From Nemertoderma westbladi (lineage: Eukaryota; Xenacoelomorpha; Nemertodermatida; Nemertodermatidae): a DNA stretch of 28,763 nucleotides. A program made the translations under genes and the position numbers. The notes below the pieces were generated by a model, which searched no databases, was not told the origin of the DNA, and saw only the letters and a program-made list of their open reading frames with translations. Below are positions 1 to 9,713 of this stretch, piece by piece. Each line of letters begins with the position of its first letter. The first letter of the stretch is position 1. Where the stretch lies: the NCBI GenBank assembly GCA_032718475.1, contig JAUCBJ010002170.1, forward strand, positions 1-28,763. The letters are read 5' to 3'.

Positions 1-3000
1 TCATTGTCCAGTAAATAATAGGACTCACTGGAATTAAGGATGGGCCAGTCTGGTTCAGCCAAACGAAGAAAATCCGGGCCATTAAGCCAATCAGTGGTTT
101 TCATAAATTTATGTGGTAATAAACCCCTACTCGCGTGGTCTGCAGGATTCAGTGCTCCAGGGCAATGACGCCACTGGTCTATGGTGGTATGCTCATGGAT
201 AATGCTGACCCTGTTGGCCACATAGGGTTTGAATCTACGAGATTCATTAGCTAAGTAAGCCAGTGTTACGGTTGAATCTGTCCAAAAGTTCATTGACCTA
301 ATGGGCAGGTCAATCTCACTACGCATTTTGACCGCGATTTCTACTGAAAGACGCGCGGCCTGGAGTTCTAGACGGGGTGTTGAGACATAGCGCAGAGGGG
401 CTGCACGGGATTTTGCTATAAGAAATCCCACGGTTAAGTCCCCATCTGGAGTAGTCGTTCTGATATAGGTAACAAAACCGTAACCTTTCTCACTAGCGTC
501 TGAAAAAGAATGCAATTCATAAACATTTTCTATAAAATAATTTGAAAAGTAAACTCTCGGTATACTTAGCTGGGATAAAGCAGAAAGTTGAAGCCTCCAG
601 TCGGTCAGCTGCTGCTCTAAAGTAACAGGAACGGGAGCATCCCATGATAGTTTCAATCGCCAAAGCTCCTGAAGTATGGTTCGAATGACAAGCGCAACTG
701 GTGCGATGAAGCCAAGGGGGTCGAACAGCGACCCGACAAGAGAGATAACTCCTCGTTTAGTTGAGCGCGTCTCTTTAATTCTCGTGTCTACAGAAAGGGT
801 GTCCGTTTCGGTGTTCCAGATGAGACCCAAGACTGTAGACACGTATGGAAGGTTTGGTTTGGGTGTCGCTAGCAGAGATGGATCTAGTTTATCAAGGAAT
901 TCTAGGCTGTTGGAGATGAATTTAACCAGTTGAAATCCACCCCTCGAAAGACAATCTACTAGTGAGTTCGCCAGACTGACTGATTCCCCCACGGTTGGTG
1001 CACCTGAACAACTGTCATCGTAGTAGAAATCTCGTTGGATCGCCTCATTGACGCGGGGGTCGTATAAGTGAGCATTGCCGCTTCCAGTTTTCCTGAGCGC
1101 GTCGAGTGCTACGGTTGGGGAATCTCCGGCTCCAAATATCCTGACCTCCATCCAGTACTCAGTTGGCTCCTTCGTTAAATCGCCTCCTTCCCACCAGAGA
1201 AATCTCAATGAATCTCGGTCCTGGGGATTAACGCGAACCTGATGGAACATGGCTCGAATATCTGCTGAGAATCCAATTAGGTGTTGCCTAAACCTACTTA
1301 AAACTCCGACTAATAAATTAGCTTGATCTGGGCCGTTCAAAAGGTTATCATTGAGTGATGTTCCTTTAAACATTGCGGAAGCATCAAAAACAACTCTAAC
1401 ACGGTTTGGTTTTTTGGGATGAAAAACTGGGTGATGTGATAAATACCAAGAGCGAGGGCCGTGATTTTCGGCCTCCTCTTGGGCTAGTTTTCTAGCGTAA
1501 CCTTGAGAAATATAATCCTCCACTTGTTCGGTGTACATAGCATGGAGTTCAGAATTAACAGCAAGGCGTTTTTTGAGCCAAGCTAGCCTTTTCTGAGCTT
1601 GCTGCTTATTACAAGGTAACGAGATGTTATCTCGTTTCCATAATAGCCCGGAGCTGTAATGTCCGTCTGAGGTCAGTTGGGCTTGGTTTAACAGTTTTTG
1701 TGCTCTGTGGTCTTCAAGGGAATAGTCATTGCCTAAAGAAGATGTTAAAGCGTCATGTTCCAAGAGTCGGCGCAAGTTCGTCTCTAGTTCATGTACAGTC
1801 GGGTCCAGGTCTTTGTCTGGGAGGTCTGTAGTCTGAGCTGAGTACCACTCGTTTGTTAGCGTCATATGCGCCTCCAGAAGTCTAGATGCAACAGATGAGT
1901 CCATTGGCGCAAGATTCGGTCCACAAACTACCCAACCAAATGGAGTTTTGACAGCATAAGGCTCATTATTGGGATCTGAGCCCCAGCGACTGTCGTATTG
2001 CTGCAAAGCAAGGGGAACATTCTGCCCAAGCAGTACGGTTACTTGTAGAATGTCTAAGTGAGGGTGGCTCAGGTCTATGTCGGACAAGTGTGGCCACTCT
2101 TCTACATCCCACTGTGTATAAGGGTTAAAGTTGTGTTTAAATTTGGAAATTACATCAAAATGTACGTCTCTAAAAAATTCACCTTTTGAATCCTGCGATG
2201 GATCGTCAACAGGTGAAACTGAACAAAGAACCTTTCCTACATCTAAGGATCTGTCATTATCTACACAGGTCATAAAAGAGACTGTTCTATGGTCTGTCGC
2301 TTTTAAGCCGAGCTCTGCAATCACATCGGCGTCTATAAAAGACGCACTAGAACCCGTGTCGAGCATACCATAGGTTGTTATTGTACGTCCTGTGTCAGTA
2401 TGCAAACGTATAGGAATTGTCTGCAACGCGGTATTTCTCGGCCGTTTATCTAAACAGACATTGGCTGAAATACTTTGTACATGTACAGTCTGTGAGTCTG
2501 TCACAGTTGGTTTGGATTGGGCTGTGGCGGTTGCATCTGACTTACTGGTACCAACATTAAGCCTACTCGGCTTTACACTTTCCTTAGTTTGTTCAGTAGG
2601 ATGTAGTAGAGTGTGGTGTCTCATGCTACAAACTCTACAACGAAATTTCGAAAGACAGTTAGGCGCAATGTGCCCTATTGCGAGGCAGTTATAACAAATA
2701 GGCTTAGAGTACTCGGATACAAACTTACGGCGTTCTGTTACAGAATTTGTAATAAATTTGTCACATCTATATAGCCTATCATGATCGCCCTTACAGCAAA
2801 TACAAAAATCAGAGCCCTTGTCTTTATCATGTCGAGTGGGCTGTACTGTATTTACTGAAGTCGTGTCTAGGTTGTTATTTGGTGTGTTACGAGAGTTTGA
2901 AGAGCTGTTAATGTCTGTACTTTTAACCTGTCTTTGCGCAGGGGGTTGGCTTGCAGGTGTGGAGCTTGGTCGTTGCTTGACCCTTGTAAATATCGGGTGG

Positions 3001-5813
3001 TTAAGCACCCGAGCTTCCTCTTGTACAAACGAGATTAGATCGGTTATGCCTGGGTTAGATTTATATCTGTCGTAATAACGACTTGCATGTCGTTGAAAAC
3101 GGTTAAACTGTTCATTAGGCATCCTTCCCGCGATAAGGTTCAGGTTCTCACCCGTGTTTATTTCTGCAGTTAAGCCGATGCTTTCAAGTGTGGTGTAACC
3201 AAGTAACAATTCGTCGGCAAACTTCAGTAGGTCCGCGGGTGTGTTGCTATAATTCGGGCCGCGTATAATGGTCGATAGCACAGACTTGACTACCTTTGAT
3301 GGGTGGCCAAATCTCTCGTTGAGGCGGGTCCACGCTAATGAATAACCATTGGCTACTCCTTGGAGGTTGTCTACAAGTTTACGTGGTTCACCTATTGTAT
3401 ACTGTACAAGGTACATTAACTTTTCGCAGTCCGTTATTGGCTTACACCCAATGAGACTTTGAAAGGTCTCTTTGAATCGCAAAATTTCAGTAGGCTTGCC
3501 GTCGAATTTGGTGGGGTCAGGAGATGGAAGAGACAGTCGTAATAGTATGGATTGGTCTAAGCTACTGGGGACTGAGCTGTCGGATCCTACGTCTGGCGTC
3601 GCTCGCAAATGTCCTGTACTGTCAGTCGCAGGTGTCTCGAAATGACCCACCGTCGGCAGAGATTGTGTCTGAGTTGGATTCAAATTTTGGGGGTAGCGCT
3701 CTGGGACAAAGGCCTGGCGAGTCTGAGAATGATAATGTGGTCTATAAAAGGGATGTGGTGTTGTGTTTCTAGGCTGAAACTGTACACTGGGTTGTCTATA
3801 ATATTGAGTGACAGCTGGAACCCTGCTCGTACGTCCATGGTGAAACTCCACCATGCTATCTAGTGAGGGATGGTTAAAAGTGGGTTCTACGGCAGGATGG
3901 GATAGGTCTGCTACAGTAGAATAAATGGTTCGAGGGTTATACTCTGGTACATGTGGATTTAATTCGGATTGGGCACGACTGTTAACTGTGTCGGCATATA
4001 TTGGAACTGTCTGATACTGCGTAGTATTAACTACAACTGGTATTGACTGCTTGACGGAAGAACATATATTTATGCTATTACCAGAAGCCTTGTCTACTAC
4101 AGTAGAGTGGATGGTTCTAGGGTTATATTCTGGTACATATGGATTTAATACGGATGGGACACAGTCGTTAACTGTGTCAGTATATATCGGTACAGTACGA
4201 TACTGCGTAGTATTAACTACTGGTACAGACTGCTGGACATTTTCTGGGACATTTGCTGGACAAGCCTGGTCTGCAGCAATTGTACTACTTATACCTACAG
4301 TATTACTCGCACTTACTGTATGAGTACCCGCTATATTAATTGAGCTAGTGACTGGAGGGGTTATACTGGTAATATTTGGACAGGTACTATCAGGAGGTAC
4401 AAGTAAATATGCGCTGCTAATAGGAGTTGCAGTAGTATTACCAGTAAGTTCATTTTCGTAAAATTGAGACTCAAGCTCTGCCTCGTCGTGTTCGATTTCT
4501 CGACGTAGTTGCCTCTGTCGAAGTTGTCTTTGTCGTAGTTCGGTCTGAATTTGGTCTAGTTCTGCGTCGCGTTGTAAATGCAGTTTAGATTTTTGTAATT
4601 TTAAACGCGCCGCACGAGCGATTCCGCTGAGTTTGGAACTCGAAACGGAAGAAATTCTACTGTCCTTGGTTTTGTTGCTAGTATTAGATGCTATATTACT
4701 TACAGAATCGTCGGGGTGGACATCGTCGCCGTGGGGATCGTTCCGGGATCTCCGTGTTTGACTCGCCGTGGGGTGACGCTCCTGGGTCGCTCTGAGACGA
4801 TTATAGGTGCCCTGTCGGCCCTCAGTCGGGTGGGTATTCGTTTCTGAACGAGGCCAATCTCTTCGGTGCAGAGCTGCACCTTGCTGACGGTCGCTACCGG
4901 TACTCGCTGGCGGGATAATAAACTGGGCTGTGTTATATTCCTGTTCTGATACCTGTAAAATAGATGGCACAGCAGTATCTCGGCTACTCGACAAAACGCT
5001 GCCTACTGCACCTGTGGTGTTACGGTGAAAAGGCTGGTTTATGTCTTGCGAAATTGACTGACTTTCCTGTGGTGAGATTGATGTTGTTGAATGTGTAGGT
5101 CTATCAACGCATGTAACTAAAGAATTATCAAAATTCGTCAAAGGACCATACAAACCATCTCTAGTTGCGTCCATTAGAGATTGAAAGTTGTCTCCTAACT
5201 GGGATGGTTGGCGAGCAGAAATCTCGCCAGTATTACCGATAGTGGACTCAGGAATAATTGTTGGATCTGCAACTAAATTAGCAGGATTATTACCGGTAGC
5301 TTGTAGGCCTACCGTTACAGCATTAGGATGAGAGTCCGTTGTACCGGTACATTTAATTATAAATAGTTCGTATTCGCGTTTTAACATTTCAAAACGGAAT
5401 TTTACATCCGCAGAGACAGACCAAATTTGGTCAACCAAAGGTATTTCACTAGGATTGCTGTGTCCTTTGGATAATGTTAGAATGCATAACTTGGATTTTT
5501 CTAGAAGTTTAGAAAATGATCTGTTTAAGGCCATCCAGAGTGCACTTACCTGCTGGGCGTCGTGTTGTGTAAATTCGTCACAATCGGCGATTGCGGCTAT
5601 TAGCGCGTTCTCACTCCGGGTGAATGCCGCCTTGTAGCCACCCCAGCTCCTGCCGATTGACAGCGACAGGACGGCTTGCCCATCGGTTGGGCTTCGGCCC
5701 GACGTCTCATTGTTTAACGGTGCGTCCATCGTCTCAGCAGGGAGGGTAGTACCGGTAGTTGACGGGCTCGTAGTTAATGTAACTTGTTCGTCGGTAAGAA
5801 GTGTCCGATCCAT
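1..5813 (-). CDS. BEL/Pao LTR retrotransposon gag-pol polyprotein, 3' end outside window
   Basis: One uninterrupted frame of 1937 codons starts at ATG 5813-5811 (G at -3, G at +4; in-frame stop upstream at 5954-5952) and is still open at the left edge. In order: gag N-terminal region; coiled coil rich in Gln/Arg/Leu (about 400-453); duplicated linker (526-635); DUF1759-like gag domain from KFDG at 769; two zinc-knuckle-like motifs (C-x-C-C-x4-H-x5-C at 1004-1017 and a canonical C-x2-C-x4-H-x4-C at 1040-1053); aspartic protease DTGSSA at 1152; reverse transcriptase with VVFDAS near 1477, SADIRAMFHQV (Asp 1518) and YYDD (Asp 1599/1600); A17/RNase H region with SDAS (Asp 1772), PRLEL, TDS (Asp 1846) and NPADHASRG (Asp 1892). 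This domain order is that of BEL/Pao elements. Integrase and the 3' LTR should lie beyond base 1. It would make its own capsid, protease, RT and RNase H. The lack of any stop or frameshift suggests recent activity. Family call is firm; exact clade is not. Confidence 0.95.
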   Translation of the reverse strand, partial: MDRTLLTDEQVTLTTSPSTTGTTLPAETMDAPLNNETSGRSPTDGQAVLSLSIGRSWGGYKAAFTRSENALIAAIADCDEFTQHDAQQVSALWMALNRSFSKLLEKSKLCILTLSKGHSNPSEIPLVDQIWSVSADVKFRFEMLKREYELFIIKCTGTTDSHPNAVTVGLQATGNNPANLVADPTIIPESTIGNTGEISARQPSQLGDNFQSLMDATRDGLYGPLTNFDNSLVTCVDRPTHSTTSISPQESQSISQDINQPFHRNTTGAVGSVLSSSRDTAVPSILQVSEQEYNTAQFIIPPASTGSDRQQGAALHRRDWPRSETNTHPTEGRQGTYNRLRATQERHPTASQTRRSRNDPHGDDVHPDDSVSNIASNTSNKTKDSRISSVSSSKLSGIARAARLKLQKSKLHLQRDAELDQIQTELRQRQLRQRQLRREIEHDEAELESQFYENELTGNTTATPISSAYLLVPPDSTCPNITSITPPVTSSINIAGTHTVSASNTVGISSTIAADQACPANVPENVQQSVPVVNTTQYRTVPIYTDTVNDCVPSVLNPYVPEYNPRTIHSTVVDKASGNSINICSSVKQSIPVVVNTTQYQTVPIYADTVNSRAQSELNPHVPEYNPRTIYSTVADLSHPAVEPTFNHPSLDSMVEFHHGRTSRVPAVTQYYRQPSVQFQPRNTTPHPFYRPHYHSQTRQAFVPERYPQNLNPTQTQSLPTVGHFETPATDSTGHLRATPDVGSDSSVPSSLDQSILLRLSLPSPDPTKFDGKPTEILRFKETFQSLIGCKPITDCEKLMYLVQYTIGEPRKLVDNLQGVANGYSLAWTRLNERFGHPSKVVKSVLSTIIRGPNYSNTPADLLKFADELLLGYTTLESIGLTAEINTGENLNLIAGRMPNEQFNRFQRHASRYYDRYKSNPGITDLISFVQEEARVLNHPIFTRVKQRPSSTPASQPPAQRQVKSTDINSSSNSRNTPNNNLDTTSVNTVQPTRHDKDKGSDFCICCKGDHDRLYRCDKFITNSVTERRKFVSEYSKPICYNCLAIGHIAPNCLSKFRCRVCSMRHHTLLHPTEQTKESVKPSRLNVGTSKSDATATAQSKPTVTDSQTVHVQSISANVCLDKRPRNTALQTIPIRLHTDTGRTITTYGMLDTGSSASFIDADVIAELGLKATDHRTVSFMTCVDNDRSLDVGKVLCSVSPVDDPSQDSKGEFFRDVHFDVISKFKHNFNPYTQWDVEEWPHLSDIDLSHPHLDILQVTVLLGQNVPLALQQYDSRWGSDPNNEPYAVKTPFGWVVCGPNLAPMDSSVASRLLEAHMTLTNEWYSAQTTDLPDKDLDPTVHELETNLRRLLEHDALTSSLGNDYSLEDHRAQKLLNQAQLTSDGHYSSGLLWKRDNISLPCNKQQAQKRLAWLKKRLAVNSELHAMYTEQVEDYISQGYARKLAQEEAENHGPRSWYLSHHPVFHPKKPNRVRVVFDASAMFKGTSLNDNLLNGPDQANLLVGVLSRFRQHLIGFSADIRAMFHQVRVNPQDRDSLRFLWWEGGDLTKEPTEYWMEVRIFGAGDSPTVALDALRKTGSGNAHLYDPRVNEAIQRDFYYDDSCSGAPTVGESVSLANSLVDCLSRGGFQLVKFISNSLEFLDKLDPSLLATPKPNLPYVSTVLGLIWNTETDTLSVDTRIKETRSTKRGVISLVGSLFDPLGFIAPVALVIRTILQELWRLKLSWDAPVPVTLEQQLTDWRLQLSALSQLSIPRVYFSNYFIENVYELHSFSDASEKGYGFVTYIRTTTPDGDLTVGFLIAKSRAAPLRYVSTPRLELQAARLSVEIAVKMRSEIDLPIRSMNFWTDSTVTLAYLANESRRFKPYVANRVSIIHEHTTIDQWRHCPGALNPADHASRGLLPHKFMKTTDWLNGPDFLRLAEPDWPILNSSESYYLLDN
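3907..4240 (-). repeat. 186-bp in-frame tandem duplication within gag
   Basis: The stretch beginning near 3907 is repeated beginning near 4093, a spacing of 186 bp or 62 codons. In the gag-pol frame both copies encode a TTQY-TVPIY-DTVN segment followed by NP-VPEYNPRTI-STV. The copies differ by scattered substitutions, so the duplication is not brand new, yet the frame is preserved. It lies in the linker between the coiled coil and the DUF1759-like domain. Confidence 0.85.
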
Positions 5814-6540
5814 GACTTTGCGGTTGCGGTTTTCCCTGTTTCTTTTACTACAGTACGGTAGGTAGGCCAGTACAGCAGTAAGTACTGAAGTACCGGTAGA
5901 CCGGTACGGTAAAACAAAGGTATCGTGTTTCACGCTGTTGTAGCGGCCAGGCTACTGTGCGGCTGACCGCGTTAAAATTTTGGTGCGGCGGGTTGAAATA
6001 TTGCAGTATGGCGGTGTTTTGTATTACGCGCACAATCGAGCATACTAGGGTTGAAAATGACTTGGGTGTGATTAAGTTCAGTTTTATTTATTATCAATTA
6101 TTGTAGGGCGATAGTTCATTATTTTCAATAATTCGATAAAATATTATTATATAATTTACAATTTACCGGTAATTAAATAGAATTGTTTGAAAACTGCGTT
6201 AATAAACTGTTAAATAGGGGTATTATCAAAAGGTTGGGAAAAAATTCGTCTGTTTTGGTAAAGTATTGAAAATGAAAAATAGGTGAACCGGTAATGGTAA
6301 AAGTAAAACAATAAATTTAAGGTCTGAATAAGGGGCAAGGGGGGGACTCGATTGAGCGGTGAAACACGCTGCCTAACAACCGACCAAAATTATCAGTGAA
6401 AAGGATCCCTTAATAAAGATTCTGAGCTTTTTTATAGTAATTTGTGCATTAAGGGGGTTCCCGATATATTACTCGATAATTAACGGTCAAAGTTCAAACA
6501 CTGGCATCTGAATGATATTGCTGAATTAATAATTACGGGT
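5814..6540 (-). other. Leader and probable part of the 5' LTR of the BEL/Pao element (boundaries unresolved)
   Basis: No gene is seen. Because the gag-pol starts at 5813 on the minus strand, its primer-binding site and 5' LTR should be in this AT-rich stretch. A minus-strand AATAAA lies near 6083-6090 and could be an LTR polyadenylation signal. I could not identify a convincing primer-binding site or LTR end without the other LTR, which is outside the window. Confidence 0.35.
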
Positions 6541-7582
6541 ATAGCCAATAGGATGGCTGGGGAGCCTATACATGGGGATAGCCTCACTGTGTCAACTGCT
6601 AAATCAGGGCAATGCATCTATATTGGATATAGTGAATGCTCATACTACGCTAAGTTGCATTCTAAGTACAGTGATTGGATCGGTCATTCAAAAAAAACCC
6701 ACAAAGAATGAATGAATGTAAAAATACATGAGTTTGTTTGAAGGTAATCCAATCCAATTAAGGCGGCCCTTCTGATGAAATGATAAATGATATTGAAGGT
6801 AGTCCAATCCCGTCAAGGTGGCCCTTCTGATGGAATGAAACGATATGCGGGATTGAATGAATAACCAAACCAAGAACTGCACAATAAAATGATTGTATGC
6901 GTGGTAAGGGCAGAATAATTGGCAATTTAATTCATTTTATCTATGTGAAACTGCCCATGTACAAACTTCCCAGACACCGGGAGGGTGCCGAAAATTTCAG
7001 GTCTGCCGTCATTCTAATGCCTGGAAAAGGTTAGTGATCAAAATGGTAACGGAATAGCCCAAAATGCACAAAAATAACTATAAATAAATATCATTCTAGC
7101 ATTTTAGAAGTTTGAGTTTGGCCGTCGGCGCAACGTGAATCGCTAATTAAGAGGGTTCTGAGCGGATTATTAAATACAGTATATACGTGGATATTAAATG
7201 CTTAAAGATAAGAATAATTTAAAACAAAATACAGTATATGACGTTATAATAATAATAAAATAAATAATTATATGTACTGGAAAAAGGTTAATTACTGTCA
7301 TGGGTAAAGGGTTCGGTGGCAACATTATAGGGAAAATGGGCTTAAAGCCGCAACACGCATAGTGGGCAAAGCCGCAACAAAAGGATAATGGGCTCTACCG
7401 CCGCAACAATGGTCACAACTACTACTGGTAGGTTACGAAACTGAAAGTAAATAAATAAGGGGCCTAAATAAATAATAAATAGAAATACGATTAAATATTG
7501 GATGAAAGTGGATAAATAAAGAGGATAAATGGGACAGACGAATTTAATTGCAGCTAAATTTTTGATGTGCTGAGCGTTAGCC
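6541..7582. other. Non-coding stretch with two short tandem duplications
   Basis: No credible reading frame. At 6740-6849 a 55-bp unit containing the GGCCCTTCTGATG motif is present twice. At about 7334-7410 a unit of about 27 bp with the core GCCGCAAC occurs three times. The rest is AT-rich and unremarkable. Confidence 0.6.
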
Positions 7583-7641
7583 TACAAACCCTTATTTAAA
7601 AAAATTGTTACTATCGATATTTTTACTCTCGATATTTTTCA
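7583..7641 (+). repeat. Left copy of 59-bp direct repeat flanking the LINE fragment
   Basis: By eye this 59-bp segment is identical to 8820-8878. It starts TACAAACCC and ends in two units of the TCGATATTTTT minisatellite. Together the copies bracket the reverse transcriptase fragment, as a target-site duplication would; looser similarity continues to about 7667. Confidence 0.85.
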
Positions 7642-7667
7642 TCTTCATATTTTTACTCTCGATATTT

Positions 7668-8780
7668 GACTTCTTCAAGGCCTTTGATTCAGTCTCTCGC
7701 TCACGTATGTTCAGCATACTTTCATTATATGGGATTCCTGATGAAATTATTGCAGCAATCAGATCAGTATACGATGGTTCAACAACATTTGTGTCTACTG
7801 TTGACGGTGACACAGAACCATTTGAAGTGTTATGGGGCGTCCTCCAAGGAGACACACTTGCACCATTCTTGTTCATTATTGTGGTTGACTATGTTCTACG
7901 CATGTCCTTAGATCATCATAATGATGATGGGGTGATGATAACTCCACCTACTGGCTCCAGAAGTCGAGGAAATCCTGCCAAGTACCTAACTGATCTAGAC
8001 TTTGCTGATGACTTAGGAGTACTCTCAGAATCATTAGAGGGAGCCCAGCGGCTCCTCAGCTCATTAGAACATGCTGCTTCTAGTGTTGGTCTTTTTATTA
8101 ACTCCAGAAAGACCAAAATTCTGACAGTTAACTTTGAAAGTCCTCAGCAAGTCTCTGATCGGATGAGCATAAGCTCAAAGGATGGTATGCTTGAGCATGT
8201 GGACGACTTCTGTTACCTGGGATCATGGATCCGGAAGTCAGGTGAGGACCTTCGAATACGTAAGGGAAAGGCATGGGCAGCCTTGAATAGGCTTTCCAGG
8301 ATTTGGAAGTCACCTAGAATTAATCGGAAACTTAAGGTCCGATTATTTAGAGCAGCAGTAGTTCCAGTACTCCTCTACGGGAGTCCATGCTGGGCTCTAA
8401 CTGCTGAGGACACCAAATCTCTGGATGGCACATTCACAAGAATGCTACGCCGGGTACATTGTGTCAAGTACAATGCACACATCTCCAACCAGACACTATA
8501 TAACATTGGAGGTGTCTCATTGGTTCCCCCAAGCTTGACACTAGAACAAAATCGGCTCCGCTTTGCAGGACATTGCTTTCGCCGTGAGGACCAGCCAGTG
8601 CATAATCTTGTACTTTGGCAGCCTCATGGAGTGAATAAGCATGGTGGACAACCCATGACTTTCTTGAGACGCATCTTAAAGGACACTGGCCTTGAAGATG
8701 CGGATGATCTAGCAAATGTCATGGGTGATAGGGAGTTGTGGCGGTGCGATTTTGTCGATAAGCCGGCACAGCATTCTTAA
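7668..8780 (+). CDS. 5'-truncated non-LTR (LINE) reverse transcriptase, F52C9.6-like family
   Basis: The open frame covers the reverse transcriptase from motif A to its C-terminus and ends at TAA 8778-8780. Motif A begins at the catalytic Asp (DFFKAFDS, 7668), motif B is LQGDTLAPFLF, and motif C is FADD at 8001-8012. These are followed by a thumb region with YLGSWI and LLYGS, and a C-terminal AGHCFRR segment. This set matches the widespread invertebrate LINE proteins often annotated as F52C9.6-like; I think they are RTE-related but am not certain. The endonuclease and the first RT motifs are absent, so the copy cannot encode a working enzyme. The frame extends upstream only into minisatellite sequence (poly-Leu/Phe/Ile), which is not part of the protein. 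There are no internal stops, suggesting a fairly young insertion. Confidence 0.9.
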   Translation, partial: DFFKAFDSVSRSRMFSILSLYGIPDEIIAAIRSVYDGSTTFVSTVDGDTEPFEVLWGVLQGDTLAPFLFIIVVDYVLRMSLDHHNDDGVMITPPTGSRSRGNPAKYLTDLDFADDLGVLSESLEGAQRLLSSLEHAASSVGLFINSRKTKILTVNFESPQQVSDRMSISSKDGMLEHVDDFCYLGSWIRKSGEDLRIRKGKAWAALNRLSRIWKSPRINRKLKVRLFRAAVVPVLLYGSPCWALTAEDTKSLDGTFTRMLRRVHCVKYNAHISNQTLYNIGGVSLVPPSLTLEQNRLRFAGHCFRREDQPVHNLVLWQPHGVNKHGGQPMTFLRRILKDTGLEDADDLANVMGDRELWRCDFVDKPAQHS

Positions 8781-8819
8781 AAATGCAGCTGCAATGCAGC
8801 ATGCCGATCCTAGTAGTAG
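7668..8819 (+). mobile_element. 5'-truncated LINE insertion with short TAG-repeat tail
   Basis: The element runs from the truncated motif A to a short tail reading (TAG)n at about 8809-8819, directly before the second 59-bp repeat. Loss of the 5' end, a simple-sequence 3' tail and flanking direct repeats are the usual marks of target-primed reverse transcription. Confidence 0.75.
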
Positions 8820-8878
8820 TACAAACCCTTATTTAAAAAAATTGTTACTATCGATATTTTTACTCTCGATATTTTTCA
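8820..8878 (+). repeat. Right copy of 59-bp direct repeat flanking the LINE fragment
   Basis: Matches 7583-7641 base for base as read by eye. It continues directly into the minisatellite array, which implies that the LINE landed at the left end of that array. Confidence 0.85.
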
Positions 8879-9222
8879 ACACTCGATATTTTTCAACACT
8901 CGATATTTTTCAACACTCGATATTTTTCAACATTCGATATTTTTCAACACTCGATATTTTTACTCTCGATATTTTTCAACACTCGATATTTTTACTCTCG
9001 ATATTTTTCAACACTCGATATTTTTACTCTAGATATTTTTCAACACTCGATATTTTTACTCTCGATATTTTTCAACACTCGATATTTTTACTCTCGGTAT
9101 TTTTCAACACTCGATATTTTTCAACACTCGATATTTTTCAACACTCGATATTTTTACTCTCGATATTTTTACTCGCGTTATTTTTATTCTCGATATTTTT
9201 CATGTCTCGATATTTTTCAATA
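8850..9222 (+). repeat. TCGATATTTTT minisatellite with 17-bp and 15-bp units
   Basis: About 23 units share the core TCGATATTTTT and end either in CAACAC (17 bp) or ACTC (15 bp). The two lengths partly alternate, giving a 32-bp higher-order unit between about 8945 and 9100. Units at the right end are more diverged (CATGTC, ATTC, CAATATA). The long reading frames over the array are by-products of low complexity. Confidence 0.9.
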
Positions 9223-9225
9223 TAA

Positions 9226-9445
9226 CCATCTAAGGTTATTTGTGTTACATACGGTGCATCTAAGTTTAGCCGTGTTACAAACGGTGGTACATCTAAGGTT
9301 TTCTGTGTTATAAACTGGTACATATAACGTTAGCTTATGTCACAAACGGAACATCTAAGGTTAGTTGTGTTACAAACGGTACATCTAAGGTTATCTATTT
9401 CACAAACGGTACATCTAAGGTTATCTGTGTGACAAACTGATGTGT
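9226..9445 (+). repeat. Diverged left part of a 30-bp minisatellite
   Basis: About seven units with the consensus CATCTAAGGTTA...ACAAACGGTA, with lengths of roughly 30 to 33 bp and many substitutions. This is the same repeat as the regular array beyond the SINE at 9714-10290, but older-looking and with indels that break register. Confidence 0.85.
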
Positions 9446-9465
9446 GCGTGTTGATCTGTGACAAA

Positions 9466-9713
9466 ATGTGTGTAAGGCGGGGTAGCTCAGTTGGTTGAGC
9501 GCCGGGCCTGCAATCTATTGGTTGTAGCTTCAGCTCCGCCAGGGTCCACTCAGCCTTTCATCCACTGGGGTCGATAAAATGAGTACCAGTTAAATAACTG
9601 GGAGCAAATTTTGGGATAGGAGTAGCGCCCACCCTTACCCTCGGGTAGAAGCTATCGAAAGAGGAGCCTTTGGGTCGCCTCCGGCTTTGGCCGACTGTTT
9701 GCTTTTGCTTTTG
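9466..9713 (+). mobile_element. tRNA-derived SINE inserted in the 30-bp minisatellite
   Basis: The head resembles a tRNA: box A TAGCTCAGTTGG at about 9483-9494 and a degenerate box B GCTTCAGCTCC at about 9527-9537. A central block with CAGCCTTTCATCC and GGGTCGATAAAATGAGTACC follows, which resembles (from memory) the conserved core of cephalopod-type and other invertebrate tRNA SINEs. The 3' end is a GCTTTT repeat tail. A 9-bp TGTGACAAA occurs at 9457-9465 and again at 9714-9722 and fits a target-site duplication, but the host minisatellite contains similar strings, so this is weaker evidence than usual. It would be transcribed by RNA polymerase III from the internal boxes. Confidence 0.85.

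Noticed and set aside
676-4323. Numerous plus-strand short frames over the left 5.8 kb
   Set aside because: All are antisense shadows of the intact minus-strand gag-pol.
8850-9222. TCGATA/CGATA cluster as an insulator like the BEAF or DREF sites of flies
   Set aside because: The factors are insect-specific and the motif is imposed by the minisatellite unit.
8716-9225. Plus-strand open frame rich in Leu/Ile/Phe
   Set aside because: It begins inside the end of the LINE RT in another frame and consists of the TCGATATTTTT minisatellite translated; unit lengths of 17 and 15 bp simply happen not to create stops.
9477-9552. A functional tRNA gene
   Set aside because: Box A is good but box B is degenerate, the acceptor stem does not close, and the sequence continues into a SINE body and tail.
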